Assembly: GCA_016711215.1 (NCBI GenBank)
Contig: JADJTL010000001.1
Span: forward strand, 1,112,001-1,176,000
Reading direction: 5' to 3'
Origin: Pseudomonadota bacterium
Lineage (GTDB): Bacteria > Myxococcota_A > Polyangia > GCA-2747355
Length of the DNA: 64,000 nt
Shown piece by piece: positions 38,701-47,400 of this stretch. A program made the translations under genes and the position numbers. The notes below the pieces were generated by a model, which was given only the letters and a program-made list of their open reading frames with translations, had not been told where the DNA came from and did not search any database. Each line of letters begins with the position of its first letter. Position 1 is the first letter of the stretch.

Positions 38701-38863
38701 GGTCGAGGTCGAGCTGCGCGGCATTGGGCGGAAACTCGTCGCGCTGGGCAGCCTGCGCTGGATCGATCGGCGCGCCCTCGGCATTGAGGCTGCGCCAATG
38801 ACGCGGGGCGGTGGCGTTTCCCTCGGCGGTGGCAGCGGGGGCGTGCACTCTAGGCGTAGTCAT
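35708..38863 (-). CDS. actB: Alternative complex III subunit ActB (molybdopterin-type fold plus Fe-S domain)
   Basis: A 1051-residue periplasmic subunit with a Tat signal near residue 58 (RRDFLGVMGASLTLAG, then SGC). Residues about 90-720 have the fold of molybdopterin oxidoreductases but, as in other ActB, no cofactor ligand is evident. The C-terminal 300 residues carry four Fe-S clusters: CIGCNACTIAC, CQHCETAPCESVCPVG, CIGTRYCANNCPY and CTYCVQRI with CQQVCPTEA. Electrons from quinol pass along these clusters to the ActA haems. The ATG at 38863 overlaps the actA stop (ATGA). Confidence 0.96.
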   Translation of the reverse strand: MTTPRVHAPAATAEGNATAPRHWRSLNAEGAPIDPAQAAQRDEFPPNAAQLDLDHVGRRDFLGVMGASLTLAGATLSGCVRKPRELILPFNQRPEDLVPGQPRYYATAAQLTGGVVGLLVESQDGRPTKIEGHPDHPMSRGATDTFLQASVLDLYDPQRLRRTRLGDRSVSTRERDAALAGLAARLERQQGRGLALLLQDLRSPTLHALLGELRARYPHARLYVHDAAQPRQSLAGAALVGLKGARPCYALDRADVVLALDADPLGLEGDVVRQARAFAQRRRLTSPRDGMNRLYVVEPAFTVTGMNADNRLRLAASQVGGFLADLVAKLAPSLPAPAGAEQLLARLRARAPSAAHQRWIGALAEDLLAHRGRALIIVGEGQPPLVHALGQLTNALLGSVGQTVSYYPDLAADCEGIEALAAALRAETVSSLVIVGGNPVYDAPADLEFGTLLRRVPSTIYLCPTANETAALARWVVPQSHFLEAWGDLRAADGTISVQQPLIAPLFASLSPIELVARLIASKLHDGYTLLRRPATAAYAGLLPAGADEASHERRWRALVHDGQRPAELAALSPTYEWQALATQLAGRPAARPTLEGSSGSADRDARTARPQDALDRPAPTDQRLELVFQLDATLYDGRFAGNAWLQELPDPVTKLTWDNAALIGAATARRLGLKSEELIELEHDGRRLQAAVWITPGVAESCVALALGYGRQHSGPVADGRGFNANALRTVDASRFAQGVRLRHLRGHYALACTQDHGTLIEPLTGQRRPIVQEATLAQYQRDPDFARAAQLLPDAEVKTLLWEPPNPTTGRQWGMTIDLSSCIGCNACTIACQSENTIPVVGKERVLNGREMHWIRLDRYFSGESDDALPVTQPMACQHCETAPCESVCPVGATAHSPEGLNDMAYNRCIGTRYCANNCPYKVRRFNFFNYQAEHDRQNALLAMQRNPDVTVRFRGVMEKCTYCVQRINGARLAAKAAGSDTIADGTVVPACQQVCPTEAIVFGDLNDPRSRVAQLKQRDRNYAVLGDMNLKPRTTYLARVRNPNPKLG

Positions 38864-39510
38864 CGGTGGCACCCCGAGCAGTGCAAGGGCGGCTCGAGCT
38901 GGCGCTTGCGCCGCGGATCGCGCGCGGCGACGTAGCCCGCGGCCGCCGGGTCGTAGCCGAGGTCGGTGACTTTGTCCAACGGACCCACCCGGCCCGCTGG
39001 GTTGCGGTGGCAGTCCAAGCACCAGCTCATGCTCAGCGGCTGGACCTGGCGCACGACCGTCATCTGGTCGACGCGGCCGTGACACTGCACGCAGCCGACG
39101 CCCGCGGCCACGTGGACGCGGTGATCGAAGAAGGCGTAGTCGGGCAGCAGGTGAACGCGCACCCAGGGGAGCGGCAGCCCGCTGGCATGGGCGATGCGCA
39201 GGGGCGCGAGCTTGACGGTCTCGGGCAAGATCAGCTTCTCGTGACAGCCCATGCAGGTCTGCGTCGGGGGCACGGCGGCGACCGGCGCCCGCTCGACGGT
39301 GCTGTGGCAGTAGCGGCAGTCGAAGCCGAGCTCGCCCGCGTGGAGCTTATGGCTGAAGGGGACGGGCTGGATCGGCTCGTAGCCGACGTCGGTAAACGAG
39401 GGAGAAAACCAGTACCAGATCGCGCCGACGACCGTCGCCAAGACCACGGGCAAGGCCAGGCCGAGGTAGAGCGGAAGACGATTGGTCCAGCGCGGGAAGA
39501 GCGGGGTCAC
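38860..39510 (-). CDS. actA: Alternative complex III subunit ActA (pentahaem cytochrome c)
   Basis: This 216-residue protein has an N-terminal membrane helix (LPLYLGLALPVVLATVVGAIW) and five CxxCH haem motifs: CRYCH, CMGCH, CVQCH, CLDCH and CSGCH. Additional His ligands lie in FSHKLHAGELGFDC and FDHRVHVAAGVGC. This is the standard pentahaem electron wire of ACIII. GTG 39510 lies 12 nt after GAGGGAG; a start farther upstream in the same frame is less likely. First gene of the respiratory operon. Confidence 0.94.
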   Translation of the reverse strand: MTPLFPRWTNRLPLYLGLALPVVLATVVGAIWYWFSPSFTDVGYEPIQPVPFSHKLHAGELGFDCRYCHSTVERAPVAAVPPTQTCMGCHEKLILPETVKLAPLRIAHASGLPLPWVRVHLLPDYAFFDHRVHVAAGVGCVQCHGRVDQMTVVRQVQPLSMSWCLDCHRNPAGRVGPLDKVTDLGYDPAAAGYVAARDPRRKRQLEPPLHCSGCHR

Positions 39511-39740
39511 GGCTTGTCGACGCTCCCTCGGTAGCAGTAGTCGCCGGCAGTCGCCCCAGCGGCTTCGATCCCGGGCGACCTCGAGCACACGATGCAGCGG
39601 CCTCTGCGTGCCCGCGCCACGAACTCGACCGACGGGGGCGGCCGCGCTCGTCTTGGGCTCAGGAAGGCCGCAGGGCGGAGCGTCGGCTTGCCCCGCCGGA
39701 ACGCGCGCACCCTAGCGATAACGCCCCGCGTTGGCAAGGG

Positions 39741-39811
39741 CCAGCGGCGACGGCCAGCGGCGACGGCGGAGGTGCGGCGACGGCGGACATGCGGCGACGG
39801 CGGACGTGCGG
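39741..39811. repeat. Tandem 13-bp (x2) and 17-bp (x2.5) repeats
   Basis: Two copies of ccagcggcgacgg (39741-39766) run into 17-bp units of the form cggacatgcggcgacgg (39767-39783, 39784-39800, partial to 39811). All share the core gcggcgacgg. Confidence 0.85.
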
Positions 39812-39915
39812 GGCAGCTGGTGGTGCGGGGTCTGCAGCGGTGGCGCTGGCCTCCCTCGCGCTGCCGAGCCTCGACGGGGTGCGCGCGGGCGGGGGAGGGA
39901 GGCTGACTTTCGCAG

Positions 39916-39943
39916 TAGACAGCCGGGGCGCGCTGAGTAGACT
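39916..39943 (+). promoter_or_regulatory. Sigma-70-type promoter for aroF
   Basis: TAGACA (39916-39921), 16-nt spacer, TAGACT (39938-39943), only 8 nt before the ATG at 39952. There is no Shine-Dalgarno sequence, so the message may be leaderless. Confidence 0.5.
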
Positions 39944-39951
39944 GTGCGGCG

Positions 39952-41073
39952 ATGATTATTGTGATGCGCCCCGAATGCGGGCCTGAATCCCCCGAAGTGG
40001 CCGAGGTCGTGCGCCTGGCGCGGACCTTCCCCGACGTGCAACCAGAGGTACGGCAAATCCAGGGCGCCACGCGCTCGCTGACGGAGGTCTACCTGATCGG
40101 ATCGACTGGCCAACTGCCGCTCGATCGCTTCGCCGACAGCCTGGGCGTCGAGCGCGCGATCCGCGTGCGAGAGAAATATCGTGCGATTGGCCGCCACGAG
40201 GGGCAGGTCGAGGCGCTGGGCTTCGAGTACAACGGGCTCCGCTTCGGCGATGATAGCTTCCATGTCTTCGCCGGGCTCTGCGCGGTCGACACCCGTGAGA
40301 ACGTCGAGCAGATGTTCCGCGCGCTGAAGCAGCTCGGGCTGCAGACGACGCGTGCCGGGGCCTACAAGCCGCGCACCAGCCCCTACGATTTCCAGGGGCA
40401 TGGCCGCGCCTGTCTGCCCTACGTCTTCGAGCTGGCCGGCAAGTACGACATCAAGTGCGTGGCGATGGAGATCACCCACGAGACGCAGCTCGACGAGATC
40501 CGCGAGGCCCTCGAGCGCGCCGGGCAGCCGACGGGTGTGCTGATTCAAATCGGCACGCGCAACGCGCAGAACTTCGAGCTGCTGAAGCACGTTGGGCAGC
40601 AGCAGGACTTTCCCGTGCTCTTCAAGCGCGGGATGGGCATCACGCTGGCCGAGTCGCTGAATGCCTGTGAATACATCGCCAGCGGCGGCAACCATCGAAT
40701 CATCTTCTGCCTGCGCGGGATGAAGACGAACCTCGGCGATCCGCACCGAAACCTCGTCGACTTCGCGCATGTGCCGGTGGTCAAGCGCCTGACGCGCTTG
40801 CCGGTCTGTATCGACCCGTCGCATTCGGTCGGCCAGCGCCTGGTGGCGTTGGACGGCTTGCTCGACATGCATCACGCGGCAGCGCAGGGCATCGTCGCCG
40901 GCGCGAACATGGTGCTGGTCGACTTCCATCCGACGCCAAAAGAGGCGCTCTGCGACGGCCCGCAGGCCCTCTTGCTCAAGGAGCTCGAGCACTTCGTCGC
41001 CGACACCCAGCTCGTGCGCAAGGCCTACCTCGACCGGATAGCCCTCGGTCGGCGCCTGCTCCAAGAGCGCTAG
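39952..41073 (+). CDS. aroF: 3-deoxy-7-phosphoheptulonate synthase (DAHP synthase, type I-beta)
   Basis: The 373-residue enzyme joins phosphoenolpyruvate and erythrose 4-phosphate in the first step of aromatic amino acid synthesis. Residues 1-70 form the ferredoxin-like regulatory domain of the I-beta group (IIVMRPECGPE); residues about 100-350 are the TIM barrel with the signature RAGAYKPRTSPYDFQG, PVLFKRGMG, and CIDPSHSVGQR. Length is a little above the usual 340, with about ten extra C-terminal residues. It seems to stand alone. Confidence 0.96.
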   Translation: MIIVMRPECGPESPEVAEVVRLARTFPDVQPEVRQIQGATRSLTEVYLIGSTGQLPLDRFADSLGVERAIRVREKYRAIGRHEGQVEALGFEYNGLRFGDDSFHVFAGLCAVDTRENVEQMFRALKQLGLQTTRAGAYKPRTSPYDFQGHGRACLPYVFELAGKYDIKCVAMEITHETQLDEIREALERAGQPTGVLIQIGTRNAQNFELLKHVGQQQDFPVLFKRGMGITLAESLNACEYIASGGNHRIIFCLRGMKTNLGDPHRNLVDFAHVPVVKRLTRLPVCIDPSHSVGQRLVALDGLLDMHHAAAQGIVAGANMVLVDFHPTPKEALCDGPQALLLKELEHFVADTQLVRKAYLDRIALGRRLLQER

Positions 41074-41113
41074 ACACTCGTTCGCCGCTGCGGCCCCGCG
41101 GGGCCCGCCCTGC

Positions 41114-41158
41114 GCACGCCACGCACGCCACGCACGCCACGCACGCCACGCACGCCAC
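41114..41158. repeat. Five perfect 9-bp tandem repeats (gcacgccac)
   Basis: Perfect units at 41114, 41123, 41132, 41141 and 41150, in noncoding DNA between aroF and the lipoprotein gene. Confidence 0.95.
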
Positions 41159-41348
41159 CTTTGGCGGGCCCGGCGTGCGCCCCTGTGCCCGAGCCGCCAG
41201 CTCAGCGCGAAGGCCAATTGCGAGCCACGGGTATCTGGGGTTGAATGGCCCCGCTTTCGAACGAGCGATCTCGGGAGCTTGCGGTCTCATGTCCCCAGGT
41301 AGCGCTTCGCGATTACTGCAACCATCCGGAAGGACAATGGTCATGCCA

Positions 41349-41364
41349 TGGCACGAGAGCTGCT
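41349..41364 (+). promoter_or_regulatory. Sigma-54-type promoter
   Basis: TGGCAC-GAGAG-CTGCT, with GG at 41350-41351 and GC at 41362-41363 separated by exactly 10 bases; one mismatch from TGGCACN5TTGCW. Transcription would start near 41375, about 29 nt before the ATG at 41404. No enhancer site was identified. Confidence 0.5.
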
Positions 41365-41403
41365 TCTAATGCTTCTCGGCAGCGTTCCTAGGAGGGGCAA
41401 GCG

Positions 41404-42606
41404 ATGACGAATCAAGACGCTCGACCAGATGCTCGACCAGATGCTCGACCAGATGCTCCACGCGACGGCCGAGGCGTTGGCGTGCAGGCGCTGAGAGCCA
41501 GGCGGTGGGTCGCAATGCTCGGCCTTTGCGCACTGCAACTTGGCTGCGCGGGCAGCGTCGACTCGGGTGCTGCGGGGGGCGATGCCCTGGGCACCGGTGG
41601 GTCGATCTACGACGTCACCAACACCGCCGGGGCCGTCGGGTCGACCGCCAGCGAGAGCGCTATTTCGAGCGGCACGAAGCTCTTCGTCATCGCCGACGGG
41701 GCACGGGTCAACGTGACGGTGGCCGGCAGCAGCACCCCGGTGATCTGGGGCAAGCTGTCGACGGGCGACGTGCTCGGCTTCGGCTATCTCGACAAGGCCT
41801 ATCGCTATGAGCACGGCGGCACGGCCACGGAGCTGCTGCCCAGCGGTTCTGCGGGCGGGATGGTGACGAGCTCGATGGTCGCGCCGGGCGCGGAGATCGG
41901 GCTGCCCAGCCTCAACCTCACGGGGACGACCCAACCCTACGTGCTGATCGTGCGGGGACCGGAGGCCAGCGGTGCCTACGGTTATATACTTTCGCCCTGC
42001 GGCGACGCTGCCTGCTCCAACGGCCCGACGGATGCCACCGTGCGGACCGCGGTGGCCAATCAACCGGTCAACGTCGGGGGTGATTACACGCTCGAGTTCC
42101 GCCCGGTCGAGCTGAACGGCGTTGCGAAGACGCTCTTCTCGCTGCGGAGGACGACGGCCGTCGCCACCAGCGCGAGCACCAGCGCGAGCACCAGCGCGAC
42201 CACCGCGGCGACCAGCAGCGTGGCCCCGGCCGCTCCCACCCCGCCACCCCCGCCGCCCACGGCCCCCACGGCCCCCACCGCGCCGGCAAAGGCCGCCGAC
42301 GACGGCTGGTCGATGACCGATTGGCTGCTGCTCGGTGGCGCCGCGGTGGGCGGGTACGTCCTGTGGATGAAGAAATGCGACTGGTTCGATATCGCCTGCA
42401 ACGGCGCACAGACGAACGCTGCCGGCGGCGGTCCCAACTGGGGTGGTAATGATCCTAGCCTTCTGAACGGGACGGTGGGAGGCAACACAGCCGCCTTTCC
42501 TTATGGCTATCAGTCCGCGACGGGAGCTGGCTGCTACGTCGATGCGAATGGACAGGTGCGGCTCAGATCGACGCACCTTCTCGGCGACACTTGGAGCTGC
42601 TACTAG
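41404..42606 (+). CDS. Lipoprotein of unknown function with second membrane segment
   Basis: I do not recognise this family. The 400-residue protein opens with DARP repeats (residues 5-16), then a hydrophobic stretch ending in a lipobox (MLGLCALQLGC, about 38-48). Residues about 65-250 look like a beta-rich extracytoplasmic domain (LFVIADGARVNVTVAGSST, YVLIVRGPEASGAYGY). A Ser/Thr/Ala and Pro-rich linker (with a 12-bp repeat coding TSAS at 42166-42201) leads to a possible membrane helix (WLLLGGAAVGGYVLW, about 309-323) and a Gly/Asn-rich Cys-containing tail ending WSCY. Strong ribosome-binding site AGGAGGGG. The sigma-54-like promoter upstream suggests regulated expression. Confidence 0.75.
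   Translation: MTNQDARPDARPDARPDAPRDGRGVGVQALRARRWVAMLGLCALQLGCAGSVDSGAAGGDALGTGGSIYDVTNTAGAVGSTASESAISSGTKLFVIADGARVNVTVAGSSTPVIWGKLSTGDVLGFGYLDKAYRYEHGGTATELLPSGSAGGMVTSSMVAPGAEIGLPSLNLTGTTQPYVLIVRGPEASGAYGYILSPCGDAACSNGPTDATVRTAVANQPVNVGGDYTLEFRPVELNGVAKTLFSLRRTTAVATSASTSASTSATTAATSSVAPAAPTPPPPPPTAPTAPTAPAKAADDGWSMTDWLLLGGAAVGGYVLWMKKCDWFDIACNGAQTNAAGGGPNWGGNDPSLLNGTVGGNTAAFPYGYQSATGAGCYVDANGQVRLRSTHLLGDTWSCY
41419..41454. repeat. Three 12-bp tandem repeats (gctcgaccagat) at the start of the lipoprotein gene
   Basis: Perfect units at 41419, 41431 and 41443 with a partial fourth copy; in frame, coding the DARP tetrapeptide in front of the signal peptide. Confidence 0.95.
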
Positions 42607-42720
42607 CGAGGCATGCTCACGGTTGTTGCCCCCCACAGGCCACGCCCTCGTCCACCCCAATCTGCTCAGCCGGCCCAGCTCAGTATCCGCGGCGCCCAGC
42701 GTCCACCGCAGGGCGCCGAA

Positions 42721-43935
42721 TCAGCCGCAGCCGCCACTCTTCTTGCCCTTCGGTCGCAGCTTCACCGTGGGCGTGTAGGGTAGCTTCGGCGCATGCTCGG
42801 GGTCGAGCGCGGCCGCCGGATGGCGATCGCCGAGGGCGGCCGCGAAGCGCCAATGCAGCCGGTCGTCGCCGGCGACGGCGGTCGTGATCGGCTCGACGCC
42901 GGTCGATCCCGCTCCATAGGTCGCGATCCAGCGGTTGAGGCCGCCGGCGAGGACGTAGACATTGGGCACACCGAGCAGCGCCAGGTGGCGCCAGGCGGCC
43001 GTGGCGGACGTCTCGTCATTCGAGATCAGGATCACGACGCTGGGATCCGGTAGGCTGATCAGCCTCCGCCGCTGGCTCGGCAACGCCGCGATCGAGACGC
43101 GCTCGGCGTTGGCGAGGTGAAAGCGGTTCCAGTCGCTCTCGGGCCGCAAGTCGAGCGTCACGAGCTTCAGATCGCGGTCGCCCTGCAGGGCCAGCAGCTC
43201 GGCCGGCACGATGAAGACCTCGCGGCGCGCGAGCTGGGGCTGGTACTTGGCGCCCAGTCGCTCCCACTTGGCGTCGAGTGAGGGCTGGCCGAGCGCTGCG
43301 ACGGCGCCCACGCCGCCGAGGAGCAGCGCCGTGCCGGCCATCGCCTTGGGCCAGTGGACGGGCCGCTCGTGACCGAGCCGTCGCGCCACGAATTTCAGGC
43401 CGCCGAAGAAGGCGAGGGCCAGCAGAGCGACCAGCCCCACCGCGGTGGCCGTCGAAACGCCGAAGAGGTCGGTGAGTTGGAGTGGACCGAAGTGGCCGGC
43501 GTAGTAGAACGCGCGGAAGTAATCGGCCGTCTCGCCGAAGGCGAACATGCCGAGCAAGCTGCCGAGCACGAAGAAGAACCCGTCGATCTTACCGGTAGCC
43601 AACGAGGCCAGCGACGTTCCCGGGCAGTAGCCGCCGATCGCGAAGCCGACGCCAAAGATCAGCCCGCCGAGGGCTACCGAGGGGACGTAGGTCGGATTGA
43701 CCCAGAGCTGGTCGAGGTCGAGCCAGCGCAGGCCCGAGCTGAGATAGAGCAAGAGCATCGCCGTGACGATCGCCGTGAACATCGCCTGCACGACGCGCAG
43801 CTCGCGGAAGTAGAACTGCGCCGCGAGTCGCCGCGCGTCGCCGAAGCCGGTGGACTCGAGCACGAAGCCGAAGGCCAGCCCGATCAGCACCTCGACCAGA
43901 TGGGCCGACCAGCCGCCCAACGCGAAGGGGCCCAT
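42721..43935 (-). CDS. YeeE/YedE half-transporter fused to rhodanese-like domain lacking catalytic Cys
   Basis: This 404-residue protein has about six N-terminal helices with the YeeE/YedE motif GFAIGGYCPGTSLA (about residue 100); in YeeE (TsuA) such Cys residues relay thiosulfate or sulfide through the membrane. Residues about 250-345 form a rhodanese-like domain (LVTLDLRPESDWNRFHLANA ... NVYVLAGGLNRW). The loop that should hold the catalytic Cys reads VVILISNDETSATAAW, so the Cys is absent and sulfurtransferase activity is unlikely through it. The protein ends in KKSGGCG, a Cys-bearing tail. It lies 3 bp after the second half-transporter and in the same operon as the multihaem cytochrome. 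Confidence 0.85.
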   Translation of the reverse strand: MGPFALGGWSAHLVEVLIGLAFGFVLESTGFGDARRLAAQFYFRELRVVQAMFTAIVTAMLLLYLSSGLRWLDLDQLWVNPTYVPSVALGGLIFGVGFAIGGYCPGTSLASLATGKIDGFFFVLGSLLGMFAFGETADYFRAFYYAGHFGPLQLTDLFGVSTATAVGLVALLALAFFGGLKFVARRLGHERPVHWPKAMAGTALLLGGVGAVAALGQPSLDAKWERLGAKYQPQLARREVFIVPAELLALQGDRDLKLVTLDLRPESDWNRFHLANAERVSIAALPSQRRRLISLPDPSVVILISNDETSATAAWRHLALLGVPNVYVLAGGLNRWIATYGAGSTGVEPITTAVAGDDRLHWRFAAALGDRHPAAALDPEHAPKLPYTPTVKLRPKGKKSGGCG

Positions 43936-43938
43936 GGC

Positions 43939-44481
43939 TTAGCCTTCCTCGCGGCCGGGGGTCCATAGTCGCCGCACGAAGAAGGCGCAGCCGTAGGCCC
44001 CGGCAAAGCAGGCGAAGAGGAAGATCCACGAACCCACGGCGAGCGTCGCTCCGCCGCTGAGGCCCTGCCCCGAGGTGCAGCCACGCGCCAGCCGGGCGGC
44101 ATAGCCCACCAGCGCGCCCCCGACGAGGGCGGCGATCCAGCGCACGCGCGCTGTGATCCGCGGACCGTGGAAGGTCTCGAGGCGCACGCGCCGGCGGAGC
44201 AGGCCAGAGGTCAGGCCGCCGAGCAGCACGCCACCGATCGACCAGACGATCCAGTGATCGAGAGGCCCGCCGGCGCCGCGCATGAACTCGGCCACGGCCG
44301 GGGTGCGGGCCACATGGCGCGGGGCGACGCGCTGCTCGGCCGCGGCCACGAGGCGCGCCGTGCCGCCCGAGCTGCCCAGCCCGTGGCCCGTGACGAAGAA
44401 CGCCGCAAAGAGCACCAGTCCGAGCATCAGCCCGCCGAAATAGGGATTCCAATAGCGTGGGTTTTCGCCCGGCATCGTCAC
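43939..44481 (-). CDS. YeeE/YedE half-transporter
   Basis: A 180-residue membrane protein with about four helices and the motif RLARGCTSGQGLSGGA (about residues 130-145), the other conserved Cys motif of the YeeE/YedE family. Together with the protein coded just downstream it would make up a full transporter for a sulfur compound such as thiosulfate. The start (GTG 44481 or ATG 44475) overlaps the stop of the multihaem cytochrome gene. Confidence 0.87.
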   Translation of the reverse strand: MTMPGENPRYWNPYFGGLMLGLVLFAAFFVTGHGLGSSGGTARLVAAAEQRVAPRHVARTPAVAEFMRGAGGPLDHWIVWSIGGVLLGGLTSGLLRRRVRLETFHGPRITARVRWIAALVGGALVGYAARLARGCTSGQGLSGGATLAVGSWIFLFACFAGAYGCAFFVRRLWTPGREEG

Positions 44482-47400
44482 TCCTTCGGCTTCGGTCGCA
44501 ATGGGCCGCGTTGGGCGGCGGTGGCCAGCGGTCGCGCCGGCCGATAGGCTAGCGCGCCGTCGCTGCCGCGCTCGAGCGCGCCGTCGAGGGCGACCGTCTC
44601 GGCGCTGGCAGCGGCGGCCAACGTCGGCCTCAGGCCACCGGGCAGATAGGGGGCGACGACGAAGGATCGCCGCGCCGCCTCTGAGCTCGGGTGGCAGCGC
44701 GCGCAGGCCCGGCTCGCTGCCGCCCCGAGCCCCACGCCGTGGTAAATCGGGTAGGGGCGCAGCTCACCCTGGATGACGGCGCCGGCCGCGCCGAGGGCCG
44801 CGATCCCTTTGGCGACCAGCGCCACCTTGGCGGCGGTGTCGAGTCGTAGCTCCCTGTCGGTGACGCGGCCATCGTGGTTACTGTCGAGCGCGGCGATGAT
44901 CTCGGCGCGATAGCCGTCACGGTCGCGGAAGACCCGCTGCACGAGCGCGGGTGGCACCGGCCGCTTACCGACGATCCAGCGATAACTGGCCACGAGGTTC
45001 GCGGGCGTCAGCCGCGTGATCCCGTCGCCACCGCGCGCGCGCACGAGCGCTGGTTCGTAGCCCGCGAGGTAGAGCGTCGCCGGATCGACGACCTCGCCAG
45101 CGGCGGGGTCAGCGGCGGCGCTAGCGATGCCGCGGTAGAGCAGGCGAGGGGAGCCGTCCGGGCGCACGACGGTGGCGTCGACGAGCGATCGCGCGGGGAG
45201 CGCGAGGCGTGGCACGTGGCAGGCCTCGCAGGCGACCTTGGCGAAGTGCTGCTGCTGGGCCGGCAGCCAGGGGTGCAAACCCTCCAGGCTGTGGCAGCTC
45301 TGACAGCGGCGTCGCTCGCCGGGCTTGGCTGCCCGCGCCTTGGCGATCGCGCCGCCGAGCTGCGCGGGCCGTCGGCCGCTGTAGTGGCAGGCACCGCAGC
45401 TCACCAGCCGCTGGGCGTGGATATCCCAGGGCTGCCCCTGCTGGTCTTTTTGCATCAGGTTCAACGCCGAGCGGCGTATCGCCTGCCAGGAGAACACCTG
45501 GCCGGTCGTTTCCGTCACCCACTGCGTGCCGTCGAGGACGACGTTCAGCGGCGCGCTGCCGTTATCGACCAGGCCATGGCAGGCGCCGCAGCTCGCTTCG
45601 CCCGTCCGCCCGAGCTTTAGCTCTACCGCGCCCTCGGCGTCGAAGGCCGCGGGACGCCAGCGCCAGCGTTGCGCGGCCGCCTCCTCGATCAGCGCGGCGG
45701 GCAGCGTGGCGCCGATCGACCACTCCGGCTGATCGCTGGCCAGGGCGCGCCCTCGCGCCGCGTGATCGGCGGCCTCGAGATGACAGAGGAAGCAGTTGGT
45801 TTCTTCGCCCGTGGCGGGGGGCAGGCGGGGCCCCCAGCGCAAGAGCTCGCTGCGTGGCTGCGGCAAGGCCTCCAGCGCGAGCCCTGCGTGCAGGCGGTGG
45901 GTCGCCACGAAGCTCGCGTCCGCCAGCTCATGGCAGCCGCCGCAGGTCTGGGCGGTAGAGAGCGGCGCGGCGCTCTCAAATACCGATTGTCCGACGCGGT
46001 CCTTGAGCGTGATTCGCGGATGCTCCACGGCCTCGCGCGCGAGCGGGTCACGCGGATAGCCCAGGGCCCGCCAATCGAGGCGTCCGCGCTCGCCGTGACA
46101 GTCGCGGCAGGTCAGGGCCGCTTCCTTCCGTTGCACCATATGCGAGAGCGGCCAGAACATCTCCGTCGCCGCGAAGCCGTAGCGTCCGCTGTAGGGCAGC
46201 CCCGTGGCTTTCGCCCCCTCACGCGCCGCGAGGTCCCAGTCGAACTTGGTCCAGTAGCCCTTCGGCCCGCTGGTATTGGGCAGCAGCAGGTGGCGATGGT
46301 CTTGGTCGTAGAGCTGCTTGCCCAGATGGCGCTTGAAGGGCCAGAGCTTGGCGCTGGGATCGTGGCGGTCGCCGAGCGGTGAGGTGATCGCGGTCACGCC
46401 GCCGGGGTCGATCTTGTCGCCCAGCAGGTAGCGCGTCGAGCGCCCGTTGTACCAGCGGTACTCGGGGAGGGCGCCCTTGGCCCAGGTGAAGCGGCCCTTG
46501 ATCTTGAGATAAGCGTGTGGGTCCGTGCTCGGGAGATCCTTTCCGGCCTCGGACCAATCCCAGCTCAGCTTCGTGCCCTCGGTCACGGACATCGACGGGA
46601 TGTGGCAGGCCTGGCAGGCGACCCGGGCGGTGTGTCGGTTGAGCTGGCTATCGTGATGAGGCTGCGCCGCGTGGCAGTCGCCGCAGCTGACCTGGTGGGC
46701 GCTCTCGACGCTGACCGACATCGCGCGTCCGCGCAGCCGATGGTTCTGGGTGCGGTGGCAGTCGACGCACTGCAACTCCAAGCGACCCATATGCACATCG
46801 ACCCCTTCGCTGGGAAAGAGCAGGCTGCGGTCCATGTCGCCGTGCTTGACCGCGTCGCCGCCGCCGCCCATGAAGTGGCAGGCACCGCAGTTGGCGCGTC
46901 GCGGCCGGCCCACCGAGCGCGCCACCGCCAGCAGATCGACGCTCGGATCGGGCAAGCCGGCGCCCTTTGCCTGCTTGCTGTAGGTGCCGCTCTGGTCGTG
47001 ACAGACGAGGCAATCGACCAGGCTCGGGTTGTTGAAGTCGAAGTCCGGTCCGTTCCAGCCGAAGCCGGCATGGCAGCTCGTGCAGGCGCCCCAGTTGGAG
47101 CTGATGCCGATGCAGAAGTTGTTGATCGCGTTCTTCTTGCCGATGCGATGCAGGCCCCGATGCCCGGGAACCGAGACCGGGTCGCCCTGCCAGGTCCAGT
47201 GCACCGTGCTCATCAGCTCGCGCGCCGCCCTCGGGTGGCACTCGAGGCAGGCGCGCGTCACCGCCGGCCCGTCCCGAAAGGGCGTGTCGAAAAACGTGCT
47301 GTGACTGACGGGCGGCGGCCGCAGCGGCAGTTGTGCGAGCCCAAGGCCAGCGGTTGGGTTGCGCTCGCAGCCGGCGGCGTAGCAGACGAAGCAGGCGGCG

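Larger units (their letters stand above)
39511..39951. other. 441-bp divergent intergenic region between actA and aroF
   Basis: It must hold the promoter of the respiratory operon (minus strand), which I could not assign, and that of aroF (plus strand, 39916-39943). The middle carries GC-rich tandem repeats (39741-39811). No coding frame with convincing composition was seen. Confidence 0.7.
41074..41403. other. 330-bp intergenic region with 9-bp repeats and a sigma-54-like promoter
   Basis: Directly after aroF is a 14-bp perfect palindrome ggccccgcggggcc (41092-41105) without a T run. Then come five 9-bp repeats (41114-41158) and, farther on, a sigma-54-like promoter (41349-41364) and the ribosome-binding site AGGAGGGG of the next gene. 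No gene was recognised. Confidence 0.8.

Noticed and set aside
41092..41105. Perfect 14-bp palindrome after aroF as a terminator
   Set aside because: No T run follows and there is no loop; cannot be called an intrinsic terminator.
41114..41158. 9-bp repeats as a CRISPR array
   Set aside because: Units are contiguous with no spacers and far too short.
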